Assembly: GCF_024346455.1 (NCBI RefSeq) | Contig: NZ_JAGQCY010000004.1 | Span: 62,001 to 126,000, forward strand | Direction: 5' to 3' | Source: Cyanobium sp. Aljojuca 7A6 | Lineage (GTDB): Bacteria; Cyanobacteriota; Cyanobacteriia; PCC-6307; Cyanobiaceae | Length of the DNA stretch: 64,000 nucleotides | Part shown: positions 9,269-17,581 of the stretch, one piece after another | How positions within the stretch are numbered: position 1 is the stretch's first letter | Layout of the letters: each line of letters starts with the position of its first letter | The notes under the pieces: model-generated | Database searches by the model: none | Seen by the model: the letters and a program-made list of their open reading frames with translations, nothing else | What the model was told of the DNA's origin: nothing | Translations under genes and position numbers: made by a program

Positions 9269-10633
9269 ATGCCTGCGTCCCTGGTCAGTTATTCGAAGAT
9301 TCTCGAAATCGTCGGCGATATCCTCCGGGTCGAGGTCCCCGCTGATGCCAGCCAGAGGGAGGCGGCACCACGGTTCAACGATCTGGCTGTCGTGCAGAAC
9401 CGCAATGGCACCTCTTCGCTGGCGCAGGTGATTGCCCTGAAGCAGGATTCCGTGTCTTTGCAGGTGTTTCGAGGCACCAAGGGGGTGGCCACCGATTCTG
9501 CCGTGCATTTTCTTGGTCACCCGATGGAGGCCACCTACTCCACCAACATTCTGGGTCGGGTGTTTCGAGGCACGGGTGAGCCGATCGATGGCGGTCCAGG
9601 CCTTGAGGAGGATCCGAAGGTTCCGATCGGCGGGCCTTCCGTCAACCCGATGTGCCGCATTCTGGCCTCCAAGATGATCCGCACCAACGTGCCGATGATC
9701 GACGTGTTCAACTGTCTGGTGGAGAGCCAGAAGATCCCGATCTTTTCAGTCTCGGGGGAGCCCTTCAATGCCTTCCTGGCCCGCATTGGGATTCAGGCCG
9801 ATGCCGATGTGGTCGTGTTTGGGGGCCTGGGGCTGATCTTCGACGACTACTACGCGTTTCGCAAGACCTTTGAAGATGCCGGCGTTTTCGCACGCACCGT
9901 GATGTTCGTGAACCTGGCCTCCGATCCGATCGTGGAACGCTTGCTGATTCCGGACATGGCCTTGGCGGTGGCCGAGCGGTTTGCTGTGGAAGAGGGCAAG
10001 CGGGTGCTGGTGTTGCTCACGGACATGACCTCGTTTGCCGATGCCCTCAAGGAAATCAGCATCGCCATGGACCAGGTGCCTGCCAACCGCGGTTATCCAG
10101 GCGATCTCTATTCCCAGCTGGCCCGCCGCTATGAAAAGGCGGCTGATTACGCCAAGGGTGGCTCGGTGACGCTGCTCACGGTCACCACCATGCCAGGGGA
10201 CGACATCACCCATCCCGTGCCTGATAACACGGGATACATCACGGAAGGGCAGTTCTATCTGCACGATGGAGTCATTGATCCGTTCGGTTCCCTGTCCCGC
10301 CTCAAACAGAACGTGATCGGCAAGATCACCCGTGAGGACCATAACCAGATCATGAACACCTGCATCCGCCTCTATTCCGGTGCGCGGGATGCGGAGCAGA
10401 AGCAGGCCATGGCCTTTGAACTGTCCGATTACGACCAGCGCCTGATCAAATTTGGCGGACTGTTCAAAGCCAGATTCATGGATATCAATGTGGATATCTC
10501 CCTGGAGGATGCGCTGGATCTGGCCTGGACAACCCTGGCCGAGTGCTTCCAGGCCAGTGAGTTGCTGATGAAGCAGGAGCTGCTCGATAAGTACTTCCCC
10601 GGCGACACGCCGCCTCGCCCTCCCTCCGCGTAG
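9269..10633 (+). CDS. atpB: V/A-type ATPase subunit B (non-catalytic)
   Basis: Regulatory nucleotide-binding subunit of the V1/A1 head, alternating with subunit A. The 454-residue protein has the N-terminal beta-barrel (KILEIVGDILRVEV, ...VSLQVFRGTKGV), the conserved HPMEATYSTNILGRVFRGTGEPIDGGP, a degenerate P-loop position (FSVSGEPFNAFLARIG, no GK[TS]), LLTDMTSFADALKEIS and GYPGDLYSQLARRYEKA. Absence of the P-loop separates it from subunit A. The ATG at 9269 gives the family N-terminus; the frame extends upstream but without family features. It opens the operon, whereas in chlamydial-type operons B normally follows A. Confidence 0.95.
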   Translation: MPASLVSYSKILEIVGDILRVEVPADASQREAAPRFNDLAVVQNRNGTSSLAQVIALKQDSVSLQVFRGTKGVATDSAVHFLGHPMEATYSTNILGRVFRGTGEPIDGGPGLEEDPKVPIGGPSVNPMCRILASKMIRTNVPMIDVFNCLVESQKIPIFSVSGEPFNAFLARIGIQADADVVVFGGLGLIFDDYYAFRKTFEDAGVFARTVMFVNLASDPIVERLLIPDMALAVAERFAVEEGKRVLVLLTDMTSFADALKEISIAMDQVPANRGYPGDLYSQLARRYEKAADYAKGGSVTLLTVTTMPGDDITHPVPDNTGYITEGQFYLHDGVIDPFGSLSRLKQNVIGKITREDHNQIMNTCIRLYSGARDAEQKQAMAFELSDYDQRLIKFGGLFKARFMDINVDISLEDALDLAWTTLAECFQASELLMKQELLDKYFPGDTPPRPPSA

Positions 10634-10638
10634 TTCCC

Positions 10639-11241
10639 ATGGCCAGGCTCTCGCTCACCAAGGCCTCCCTGACGAAGGAGAAGTCCCTGCTGCGGACCTT
10701 TCAGGATGTCCTGCCATCGCTGGACATGAAGCGCCGCCAGATCGGTGCCGAACGGGAGAAGGCCCGCCGCCTGCTGGCCGAGGCCATGGAGAAGGCGGCG
10801 GCGATCGAGCCGGATGTGGCGGCCAGGTTGCCGATGGTCGCCAACACATCGATCGATCTGACGGATCTTGTGGCCGTTTCCAGTCTGGAGATCGGCGAAG
10901 AGAATCTGATGGGCACCCGGCTGCCGGTGCTTCGGAGCCTCGCCTTCCGGGTCATCCCCTATGGCGTGCTCACCAAGCCATTCTGGGTCGACGCCCTGGT
11001 CGTTGTTCTCCAGCAGGCCATGGAGCAGTCGATTCGGATCCAGGTGGCCAGGCGTCGCGTGGATGCACTGGAGCAGGCCGAGAGGATCGTGACGCAGCGT
11101 TATAACTTATTTGACAAGGTTCTGATTCCAAGAGCCAGACAGAACATTCGCAAAATCTCCATCTATCTGGCTGATGCGGAACGGGCCGGTGTGGTCAATT
11201 CCAAGATTGCCAAACGCAAGAAGGAGCACCAGGAGCCATGA
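10639..11241 (+). CDS. atpD: V/A-type ATPase subunit D (central stalk)
   Basis: Subunit D is the rotor shaft, the counterpart of gamma in F-ATPases, a long antiparallel coiled coil inside the A3B3 ring. The start MARLSLTKASLTKEKSLLRTF matches the family, the flanks are helical and charged (KRRQIGAEREKARRLLAEAM; ARRRVDALEQAERIV..RYNLFDKVLIPRARQNIRKISIYL), and 200 residues is normal. It begins five bases after the B stop and overlaps the I subunit start by ATGA, so it is clearly co-translated with both. Confidence 0.93.
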   Translation: MARLSLTKASLTKEKSLLRTFQDVLPSLDMKRRQIGAEREKARRLLAEAMEKAAAIEPDVAARLPMVANTSIDLTDLVAVSSLEIGEENLMGTRLPVLRSLAFRVIPYGVLTKPFWVDALVVVLQQAMEQSIRIQVARRRVDALEQAERIVTQRYNLFDKVLIPRARQNIRKISIYLADAERAGVVNSKIAKRKKEHQEP

Positions 11242-13046
11242 CGATCATCGCGCTCGCCAAAGTTTCGATCTTCGGTCTTGCGGCGGAGAAGCAGGCCGTG
11301 CTGGAAGGACTGCAAGCCCTGGGGTGTCTGCATCTGATTGACCTGGGAGCTGCGGAGGGCCCTGCTGATTTCAGCGCTCCCCAGCCGGCTGTCGAGGCCC
11401 GCGAGGCTTTGCGCTATCTGATGGATGTGCGCCAGCGTCGCTACCAGTTGAAGGTCGATCCCACCTTCCAGCTCGAGGCCGTGGTGGCCAAGACACTGGC
11501 GAACCGCTCACGCAAGCGGGCTGCCGAGGACAGAATCCTCAGCCTCCGCCACCATCTTGCTGAACTGGCCCCGTGGGGGAACTTCCGGCTGCCTGAACTG
11601 GGGGAGCTGGGTGGCCAGCGCCTTTGGTTCTACCGGGTTGCCCATCCCAAGCTGGAGCCCTTCCAACAGGCGCTTGCAGGGCTGGCACTGCCGTGGCAGC
11701 AGATCCATGCCAGCCCCAGGCATGCCTATGTGGTGCTGATCTCCGAGCAGGAACCGGACCAGAACCTGCTGCCGGTTCAGCGTGCCCATGTCGGTTCCGA
11801 GTCTCCGGAGGACCTCAGGGCTGAGCTCGACCAGGCCCATGTCGAACTTGATGACTGCGAGGCGGAGCACGAAGCCCTGAGCCGCTGGATCTTTCTGCTC
11901 TCGAAGCACCTGATCCGTGCCGATGAACAGGTGGCCCTCAGGCAGGCCAGCGAAAAAACCGCTGATCGGGGCCGCGTCTTTCAGGTGCAGGGCTGGATGC
12001 CGCGCCAGGACCTCCCCCAGCTCACGTCCTTTGTCCAGCGCATGGGGCTGGCCTCGTGGGCCGAAAGCCCGACCTCCGACGACACCCCTCCCACCTTGAT
12101 GACGAATCCGGATGTGCTGGCGGGCGGTGCAGATCTGGTGACGTTCTATGAGACGCCGGGTTATCGCGACTGGGATCCTTCTGTCGTGGTGTTCTTTTCC
12201 TTCGCCATCTTTTTCGCCATGATCCTGGCGGATGCAGGCTATGCCCTGGTGCTGGGGGTGCTGCTGGCGACGTTCTGGAAAAGGATGGGAACCAGGCCGT
12301 CCTCACGCCGGTTTCGCGTCCTGGCGGCGGTCGGTCTGCTGTTCTCACTTTTCTACGGGGTGCTGGCCGGGAGTTATTTCGGAGCTCCCCCCCCGAGTGG
12401 ATCCGTGCTGGCCCATCTTCAGGTTCTGAATCTGGACGATTTCACTGTGATGATGAAGGTCTCACTGGTGGTGGGTGCCCTGCATCTGATCCTGGCCAAT
12501 GGGATCGTGGCGTTGCGCGGTGTGACGCTCGCCGAGCACGCCAAGCCCATCGGCTGGATCGCCATCATTCTCGCGGGCCTCAGCCTCTACCTCGGGGCGG
12601 GCACCGCGGCAGGCCGTGATCTGGGCCTTGGCCTGGGTAGCGGCGGGCTGCTCACCATCCTGCTGCTGAGCAGCGAGCGTCGCCTCGATTCGCTTGGTTC
12701 CCTGCTGTTGCGACTGTTTGATGGGCTTGCCTCACTGGCTGAACTCTCCAAACTTTTTGGAGACGTGATGAGTTATCTGCGTCTGTTTGCCCTAGGATTG
12801 GCCAGTGCCTCTTTGGCACTGACGTTCAATCAGTTGGCCGGCGAAATTTACCGCTCCGATGTCCCCCTTGCGGTGGTCATTTCGCTGCTGATCCTGATCC
12901 TGGGTCATAGCATCAATCTGTTGCTTGCCATCATCAGCGGATTTGTCCACGGCCTGCGGCTCAACTTCATTGAGTTTTTCAACTGGAGCCTCAGCGAGGA
13001 AGGCTATCCCTTCGCACCCTTCAGCAAAAAGGAGACGGCATTGTGA
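11238..13046 (+). CDS. atpI: V/A-type ATPase subunit I (a subunit, stator ion channel)
   Basis: Membrane stator subunit of the Vo/Ao sector. The N-terminal half (about 1-310) is cytoplasmic and links to the peripheral stalks; the C-terminal half holds membrane helices from about residue 315 (VVVFFSFAIFFAMILADAGYALVLG). The helix VMSYLRLFALGLASASLALTFNQLAG contains the conserved arginine (R515) essential for ion release from the rotor ring in the family. 602 residues is on the short side, typical of the bacterial chlamydial-type enzyme. Overlaps D and K by four bases each (ATGA and GTGA). Confidence 0.94.
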   Translation: MTIIALAKVSIFGLAAEKQAVLEGLQALGCLHLIDLGAAEGPADFSAPQPAVEAREALRYLMDVRQRRYQLKVDPTFQLEAVVAKTLANRSRKRAAEDRILSLRHHLAELAPWGNFRLPELGELGGQRLWFYRVAHPKLEPFQQALAGLALPWQQIHASPRHAYVVLISEQEPDQNLLPVQRAHVGSESPEDLRAELDQAHVELDDCEAEHEALSRWIFLLSKHLIRADEQVALRQASEKTADRGRVFQVQGWMPRQDLPQLTSFVQRMGLASWAESPTSDDTPPTLMTNPDVLAGGADLVTFYETPGYRDWDPSVVVFFSFAIFFAMILADAGYALVLGVLLATFWKRMGTRPSSRRFRVLAAVGLLFSLFYGVLAGSYFGAPPPSGSVLAHLQVLNLDDFTVMMKVSLVVGALHLILANGIVALRGVTLAEHAKPIGWIAIILAGLSLYLGAGTAAGRDLGLGLGSGGLLTILLLSSERRLDSLGSLLLRLFDGLASLAELSKLFGDVMSYLRLFALGLASASLALTFNQLAGEIYRSDVPLAVVISLLILILGHSINLLLAIISGFVHGLRLNFIEFFNWSLSEEGYPFAPFSKKETAL

Positions 13047-13495
13047 CCAACGACACATCCATTTTGGTCCTTGGCTGGATTGGCATCTATGCGCCGGTGG
13101 CCTTGGCGGCCATCGGCGCCTCCATCGGTTGCACCACGGCGGGTCAGGCGGCGATCGGCGCCATGATGGAGGTCAGCAGCGGCTACGGACGTTTCGTCGG
13201 CCTGTCCGCGCTGCCGTCGTCGATGTCGATCTACGGCATTGTCGTGATGTTCATCCTCAATCGACCGGTGACCCCGGCGAATTCCGGCGGGCTCTTCGGC
13301 ATCGGACTGCTCTCGGGACTGGCGTTCCTGATGGCGGCGATCTACCAGGGGTTGTGCTGCGCCTCCGCCATTTCCGGCTCCAAGGCCAAGCCCGAGATCT
13401 TCGGGCTTTCCCTGGCGCCGGCCGCGATCGTTGAGGGCTTCGCCGTGTTTGCCTTCGTGTTTGCCTTGGTGGCGGCCGGAGGGATTCCCAAGTAG
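13043..13495 (+). CDS. atpK: V/A-type ATPase subunit K (c-ring proteolipid, 4 TM)
   Basis: Rotor-ring proteolipid built from two fused helical hairpins (150 aa, four membrane helices). Only the second hairpin has the ion-binding carboxylate: E131 in PAAIVEGFAVF. The equivalent position in the first hairpin is I63, so there is one ion site per protomer, as in Enterococcus NtpK and eukaryotic V-type rings. Aligned to NtpK from memory, ligands L61, T64, Q110, E139 and Y68 correspond to L57, S60, Q102, E131 and Y64, but Q65 is M61. Ion preference is therefore open. Starts with GTG overlapping the I stop. An 85-bp spacer follows. Confidence 0.93.
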   Translation: MTNDTSILVLGWIGIYAPVALAAIGASIGCTTAGQAAIGAMMEVSSGYGRFVGLSALPSSMSIYGIVVMFILNRPVTPANSGGLFGIGLLSGLAFLMAAIYQGLCCASAISGSKAKPEIFGLSLAPAAIVEGFAVFAFVFALVAAGGIPK

Positions 13496-13580
13496 GGCTC
13501 CCTGAAGGGCACCCCCGCGTCTCTGGACGCCTGCCTTCGCCATCTCTTTTCCGTCGTTCCTCCCCAGCCGGGCAGATCCC

Positions 13581-14282
13581 ATGGCCAACCCGAAGAAGCT
13601 CCGGCACGACACTCCCCTGGCGGTGGCCTCTGGCGTGGAGGACTTGATTGCGCGCCTGCGCGATCAGGGCGTCGAGAAGGGACGCGCCGAGGCCGAGGGC
13701 CTGCTGCACCAGGCCCAGGCGAAGGCGGCGACCCTGCTCGCCGAAGCTGAGGCTCAGGCCAGGCAGATCGTCGATCGGGCCAGGAAGGAGGCCGAGTCGC
13801 TCCAGACCTCAGGGCAGCAGGCCCTGGAACTGGCCTTCCGCGATGCCAACCTGGCCCTGAAGGCCCAGCTCAGCGATCGCTTCACCGGTGAGGTGCGCCA
13901 GCTCGTTGGCGAAGAACAGGAGAAGCAGGAAATTCTGGAGCGGATGATCCTGGAGATCGTCGGCACACTCCGCCCGGAAGCCGACCAGTCACAGCAGGTT
14001 GAGGTGCTGCTGCCACGCCGGGTGGCCGGCCTGGCCGAGCTCAGCCAGCACCCGGAGGAGCTGGAGCAGGGCATCCTCAGCCGCTTCGTGCGCCTCACCG
14101 CCCGGGGCCTGCTGCGGCAGGGGGTCAGCTTCGGTGTTTCGAAGGGACCCCAGGCCGGGTTGAAGTTGCGGCTGGTGGACCGTGATGTGGTGCTCGACCT
14201 GACGGATGCGGCGATCGCCCAATCCCTGCTGGCCCACCTGCAACCCCGGTTCCGCGCTCTGCTGGAGGGGGTGGTGAAGTGA
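13581..14282 (+). CDS. atpE: V/A-type ATPase subunit E (peripheral stalk)
   Basis: Peripheral stalk subunit tying the A3B3 head to subunit I. It has a long charged N-terminal helix (about residues 20-105, rich in A, E, K, Q, R) and a globular C-terminal domain (VRLTARGLLRQGVSFGVS...LVDRDVVLDLTDAAIAQSLLAHLQPRF) typical of the family; 233 aa. In chlamydial-type operons E is the first gene; here it follows K after the only sizeable spacer in the operon (13496-13580), which could hold a secondary promoter. No G/H stalk partner gene is recognisable. Confidence 0.85.
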   Translation: MANPKKLRHDTPLAVASGVEDLIARLRDQGVEKGRAEAEGLLHQAQAKAATLLAEAEAQARQIVDRARKEAESLQTSGQQALELAFRDANLALKAQLSDRFTGEVRQLVGEEQEKQEILERMILEIVGTLRPEADQSQQVEVLLPRRVAGLAELSQHPEELEQGILSRFVRLTARGLLRQGVSFGVSKGPQAGLKLRLVDRDVVLDLTDAAIAQSLLAHLQPRFRALLEGVVK

Positions 14283-14289
14283 GCGCCCC

Positions 14290-14973
14290 ATGAAGTACGT
14301 CGTGCTGATGGCCAGCCTGCCGCCGCTCGGGTCGCTGTTGGAAGCCGCGACGCCACCGATTTCCAGACTCAAGCTGGAAAGCCGATTGGGTCTGCTGGAG
14401 GCCACCGATCTGCATACGCTCGAACAGATCGCCAACCTGATCGCCTGGCCGTCCCAGCCACTGGAGCGCACCGATGCGGCCTTCATTGTTGAGGCCCATC
14501 GCTTCTTGGCGGCCAACCGCAATCCGACGCTGCGGAGTCTGGTGACGCAGCGCCTGGACATGCGCACGATCGTGGCGGCGTTTCGCCGCCGGCGTCGGGG
14601 GGAAGCCCAGCCGCCCACCGGTGAGGTCTGGGGATTCGGTGAATGGGTGGGCTTGATCGAGCGCAACTGGAGTGCACCGACATTCAAGCTTGAGGTGATC
14701 TTTCCTTGGGTCAGGCAGGCTCACGACCTGCTGGAGGAGGATGACCTGATTGGCTTCGAGAAGTTGCAGTTTTCTGTTGTCTGGGCCATGTTGAACCGCC
14801 TTGGGGCCGGCCATGCGTTCGATTTTGAGGCGCTGATCATTTATCTGGCGCGCTGGAGTCTGGTCAGCCGTTGGTCATGCTACAAAGGTGAGACGGCTGT
14901 CGTTCGGTTTCGAGAGCTCGTCGATGCGGGCCTTGCCAATCACAGAGAACTCTTTTCGGGTGTAGCTCAATGA
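14290..14973 (+). CDS. DUF2764-like V-ATPase accessory subunit (candidate C-like subunit)
   Basis: A 227-residue soluble protein starting MKYVVLMASLPPLG, which resembles the start of the DUF2764 family found only inside chlamydial/Bacteroidetes-type V-ATPase operons between E and A, exactly the position seen here. The helical remainder (LHTLEQIANLIAWP, EWVGLIERNWSAPTF, EALIIYLARWSLVSRW) would suit a subunit C/d-like central-stalk cap, which these operons otherwise lack. That role is inference. It starts 7 bp after E and overlaps A by ATGA. Confidence 0.75.
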   Translation: MKYVVLMASLPPLGSLLEAATPPISRLKLESRLGLLEATDLHTLEQIANLIAWPSQPLERTDAAFIVEAHRFLAANRNPTLRSLVTQRLDMRTIVAAFRRRRRGEAQPPTGEVWGFGEWVGLIERNWSAPTFKLEVIFPWVRQAHDLLEEDDLIGFEKLQFSVVWAMLNRLGAGHAFDFEALIIYLARWSLVSRWSCYKGETAVVRFRELVDAGLANHRELFSGVAQ

Positions 14974-16817
14974 ACAGCAGCATTGAGTCCCTGGCTGAGT
15001 TCAATCCCGCCAGCGTTGTTGCTGTGCAGGATGATCTCGTCACGATCCAGATGGCGGAGAGCAAGCCCCGGCCTCTGCTCAAGAATGAGGTGATCTACAT
15101 CTGTCTGCAGCGCCGTAGTGGAGATCGCCAGGAAAAGCTGAAAGCCGAAGTGTTGCGTGTGCGAGGGAGGCTGGCCGATGCCCAGGTCTTTGAAAGCACC
15201 AAGGGTGTCGGCATTGGCGATCCGGTCGAGCAGACGGGCGAGCAACTCTCCGTCACCCTCGGCCCTGGCCTGCTGAGTCAAGTCTATGACGGACTGCAGA
15301 ACCCCCTGGCCCAGCTGGCCGCCGGCTATGGCACGTTTCTGCCCCGTGGTGCCGATGTGTCGCCCCTGGATACGGAAAAGAAGTGGTCGTTTCAGCCCAG
15401 GGCCAAGATCGGTGACACCCTCCATGCCGGGGATGTGATCGGTACCGTTCAGGAGGGTCGCTTCACCCACAAGATCATGGTTCCCTTTGATCAGCAGGGG
15501 GTGACCACCCTCGACTGGATTCAGCAGGGAAGTTTCACGATCGACACCGCCGTGGCCCGCATCCGGGATGGCAGTGGTGCCCCCCGCTCACTCACGCTGA
15601 CGCAGCAGTGGCCGGTGCGGCGCGCCCTCCCCCAGGCACTGCTGGAATCAAACCTCTGCGAACGGCTTTATCCGCAGGAGCCGATGATCACCACCCAGCG
15701 GATCATCGACACCTTTCTGCCCATCGCCCGTGGTGGTACCGGCTGCATCCCGGGCCCTTTCGGCGCTGGCAAGACCGTGCTCCAGAACCTGATCTCGCGC
15801 CACTCCGATGTGGACATCGTGCTGGTGGTGGCCTGCGGGGAGCGGGCGGGGGAAGTGGTCGAAACCATCACTGAATTCCCCAAGCTTTCTGACCCGAAGA
15901 CTGGTGGATCGCTGATGGATCGCACCATCATCATCTGCAACACCTCCTCGATGCCGGTGGCGGCCAGAGAGGCCTCCATCTACACCGGTCTCACCCTGGG
16001 TGAGTATTACCGCCAGATGGGATACAACGTGCTTCTGATTGCCGACTCCACCTCGCGCTGGGCCCAGGCGATGCGGGAAACCTCCGGTCGGCTGGAGGAG
16101 ATTCCTGGTGAAGAGGCGTTTCCCGCTTATCTCGATTCCTCGATCAAGAGCGTCTATGAGCGGGCCGGCATCATCCGCACCAGCGACGGCTCCGTCGGCA
16201 GCCTCACCATGATCGGGACAGTGTCGCCGGCGGGGGGCAATTTCGAGGAGCCGGTCACCCAATGCACCTTGGGCACCGTCAAGGCGTTCCTCGGACTGAG
16301 TGCGGAGCGGGCTTACAAGCGCTTCTATCCAGCCGTCGACATCCTGCTCTCCTGGACGCGCTATTTCCAGCAGCTCGAGGGTTGGTTCTCCCAGCATCTT
16401 TCACCGGAGTGGGTGGGTCGCGTCGCCCAGATGAATGGGCTGCTCAAGGAGGGTGATCGGGTTGGCCAGATGATTCAGGTGACCGGCGAGGAAGGCGTCA
16501 GCATGGAGGACTTCATCGTTTTTCAGAAAGCTCTGTTTCTGGACATGGTGTATCTGCAGCAGGATGCCTTTGATGCCGTCGACTCCACCACCCCCCTGGA
16601 ACGGCAGAAGACCTCCTTCGATCTGGTCTTCGATCTGCTGCACGGTGACCACACCTTCGCCGACAAGAAGGCCGCCAGGGACTATTACACCCAACTCACG
16701 GGTCTGTACCGGAACCTGAACTACGCCGCCTCCGGTTCGCCCACCTACAAGAGCTATCTGCAGCAGATCCAGGCCCTCTCCGGAGCCCCTAGGGCGATCC
16801 CAGTCGCGACGCCTTGA
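14970..16817 (+). CDS. atpA: V/A-type ATPase subunit A (catalytic)
   Basis: Catalytic subunit of the head. Residues 262-269 form the P-loop GPFGAGKT, preceded by FLPIARGGTGCIPG; further hallmarks are ACGERAGEVVETITEFP (catalytic Glu in GER), NTSSMPVAAREASIYTG, and ADSTSRWAQAMRE. The inserted non-homologous region of A subunits lies between about 110 and 200. 615 residues fit. Last gene of the operon here, although A usually precedes B. Its last 29 bases overlap the convergent methyltransferase gene. Either ATP synthesis or ATP-driven pumping is possible; a normal F-type enzyme is expected elsewhere in a cyanobacterial genome. Confidence 0.96.
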   Translation: MNSSIESLAEFNPASVVAVQDDLVTIQMAESKPRPLLKNEVIYICLQRRSGDRQEKLKAEVLRVRGRLADAQVFESTKGVGIGDPVEQTGEQLSVTLGPGLLSQVYDGLQNPLAQLAAGYGTFLPRGADVSPLDTEKKWSFQPRAKIGDTLHAGDVIGTVQEGRFTHKIMVPFDQQGVTTLDWIQQGSFTIDTAVARIRDGSGAPRSLTLTQQWPVRRALPQALLESNLCERLYPQEPMITTQRIIDTFLPIARGGTGCIPGPFGAGKTVLQNLISRHSDVDIVLVVACGERAGEVVETITEFPKLSDPKTGGSLMDRTIIICNTSSMPVAAREASIYTGLTLGEYYRQMGYNVLLIADSTSRWAQAMRETSGRLEEIPGEEAFPAYLDSSIKSVYERAGIIRTSDGSVGSLTMIGTVSPAGGNFEEPVTQCTLGTVKAFLGLSAERAYKRFYPAVDILLSWTRYFQQLEGWFSQHLSPEWVGRVAQMNGLLKEGDRVGQMIQVTGEEGVSMEDFIVFQKALFLDMVYLQQDAFDAVDSTTPLERQKTSFDLVFDLLHGDHTFADKKAARDYYTQLTGLYRNLNYAASGSPTYKSYLQQIQALSGAPRAIPVATP

Positions 16818-17550
16818 TCGTCAGTGGCCAGTGAAGGCGCCGTGGCGTCTGCGCCTTCCCCCAGACGGCGGCCAGGGCCGGACGAAGCCAGTCGATGGGG
16901 TCGCTGCCCAGGGCGGCCCGATAGCGGGCGCTGGCCGACCAGCTGGAGCCGTAGCCGAGCAGTTGCTCCAGGCTCCAGGCGGCTTCCATGGCGAACGACG
17001 GGGCCGGGAGGGCCGCGAAGGGCAGCACCAGGTCGCGGTAGCCGGTTTCCACCTGGGCTTTCTCGGCAGGCCAGTAGGGACCGACGATGTCGCCGTAGAA
17101 GTGCTGCAGCAGGGCGTCGGTCGCCTCCCCGTCCAGGTGGGGGATGCCGTAGCTCCAGACGGCCAGAACGCCTCCGGGGCGCAGCACCCGCGCCACTTCC
17201 GCGAAGAAGCGGGGTCGATCGAACCAATGCAGGGCCTGGGCCACTGTGACCAGATCGATGCTGCCCGCCTCCAGACCGGAGCCCTCCGCCGCCGCCAGTC
17301 GGTAGTGCACCCGGGGATGGGGGCTGGCGGCCTCGAGCTGGGCGGCGCTGGCGTCGGAGGCCACCACCTCGCTGAAGTGGGCGGCCAGGGCCACGGCAGC
17401 CTGACCCGTACCGGTGGCGCAGTCCCAGGCCCGTTGCCGGGCGGGAGCCACCGCGGCCAGCCAGTCGAACAGGGGTGGCGGGTAAGTGGGACGGAAGTGG
17501 GCGTAGGCCCCCGAAACGGAGCCGAAGTGATCGATGAAGGCTTCGCTCAT
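16789..17550 (-). CDS. Class I SAM-dependent methyltransferase
   Basis: A 253-residue Rossmann-fold methyltransferase. The SAM site motif I WDCATGTGQAAVALAAHF (about 42-59) and the acidic end of strand 2 (VVASDAS) are clear, followed by DLVTVAQALHWFD and EVARVLRPGGVLAVWSYG, the Methyltransf_11 pattern also seen in trans-aconitate-methyltransferase-like proteins. The substrate is unknown. It converges on subunit A with a 29-bp overlap of coding ends. GC is back to the level of the core genome (47 of 60 bases in one row), unlike its downstream neighbour. Confidence 0.85.
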   Translation of the reverse strand: MSEAFIDHFGSVSGAYAHFRPTYPPPLFDWLAAVAPARQRAWDCATGTGQAAVALAAHFSEVVASDASAAQLEAASPHPRVHYRLAAAEGSGLEAGSIDLVTVAQALHWFDRPRFFAEVARVLRPGGVLAVWSYGIPHLDGEATDALLQHFYGDIVGPYWPAEKAQVETGYRDLVLPFAALPAPSFAMEAAWSLEQLLGYGSSWSASARYRAALGSDPIDWLRPALAAVWGKAQTPRRLHWPLTIKASRLGSP

Positions 17551-17581
17551 TACAGGGGCTGAATGGGGGAATCAGAAGCCA

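Noticed and set aside
9269-16817. Na+ F-type (N-ATPase) operon as known in some cyanobacteria
   Set aside because: Subunits are V/A type: D, E, I, 4-TM K and long A/B proteins with V-type motifs; no F-type delta, epsilon, a or b genes.
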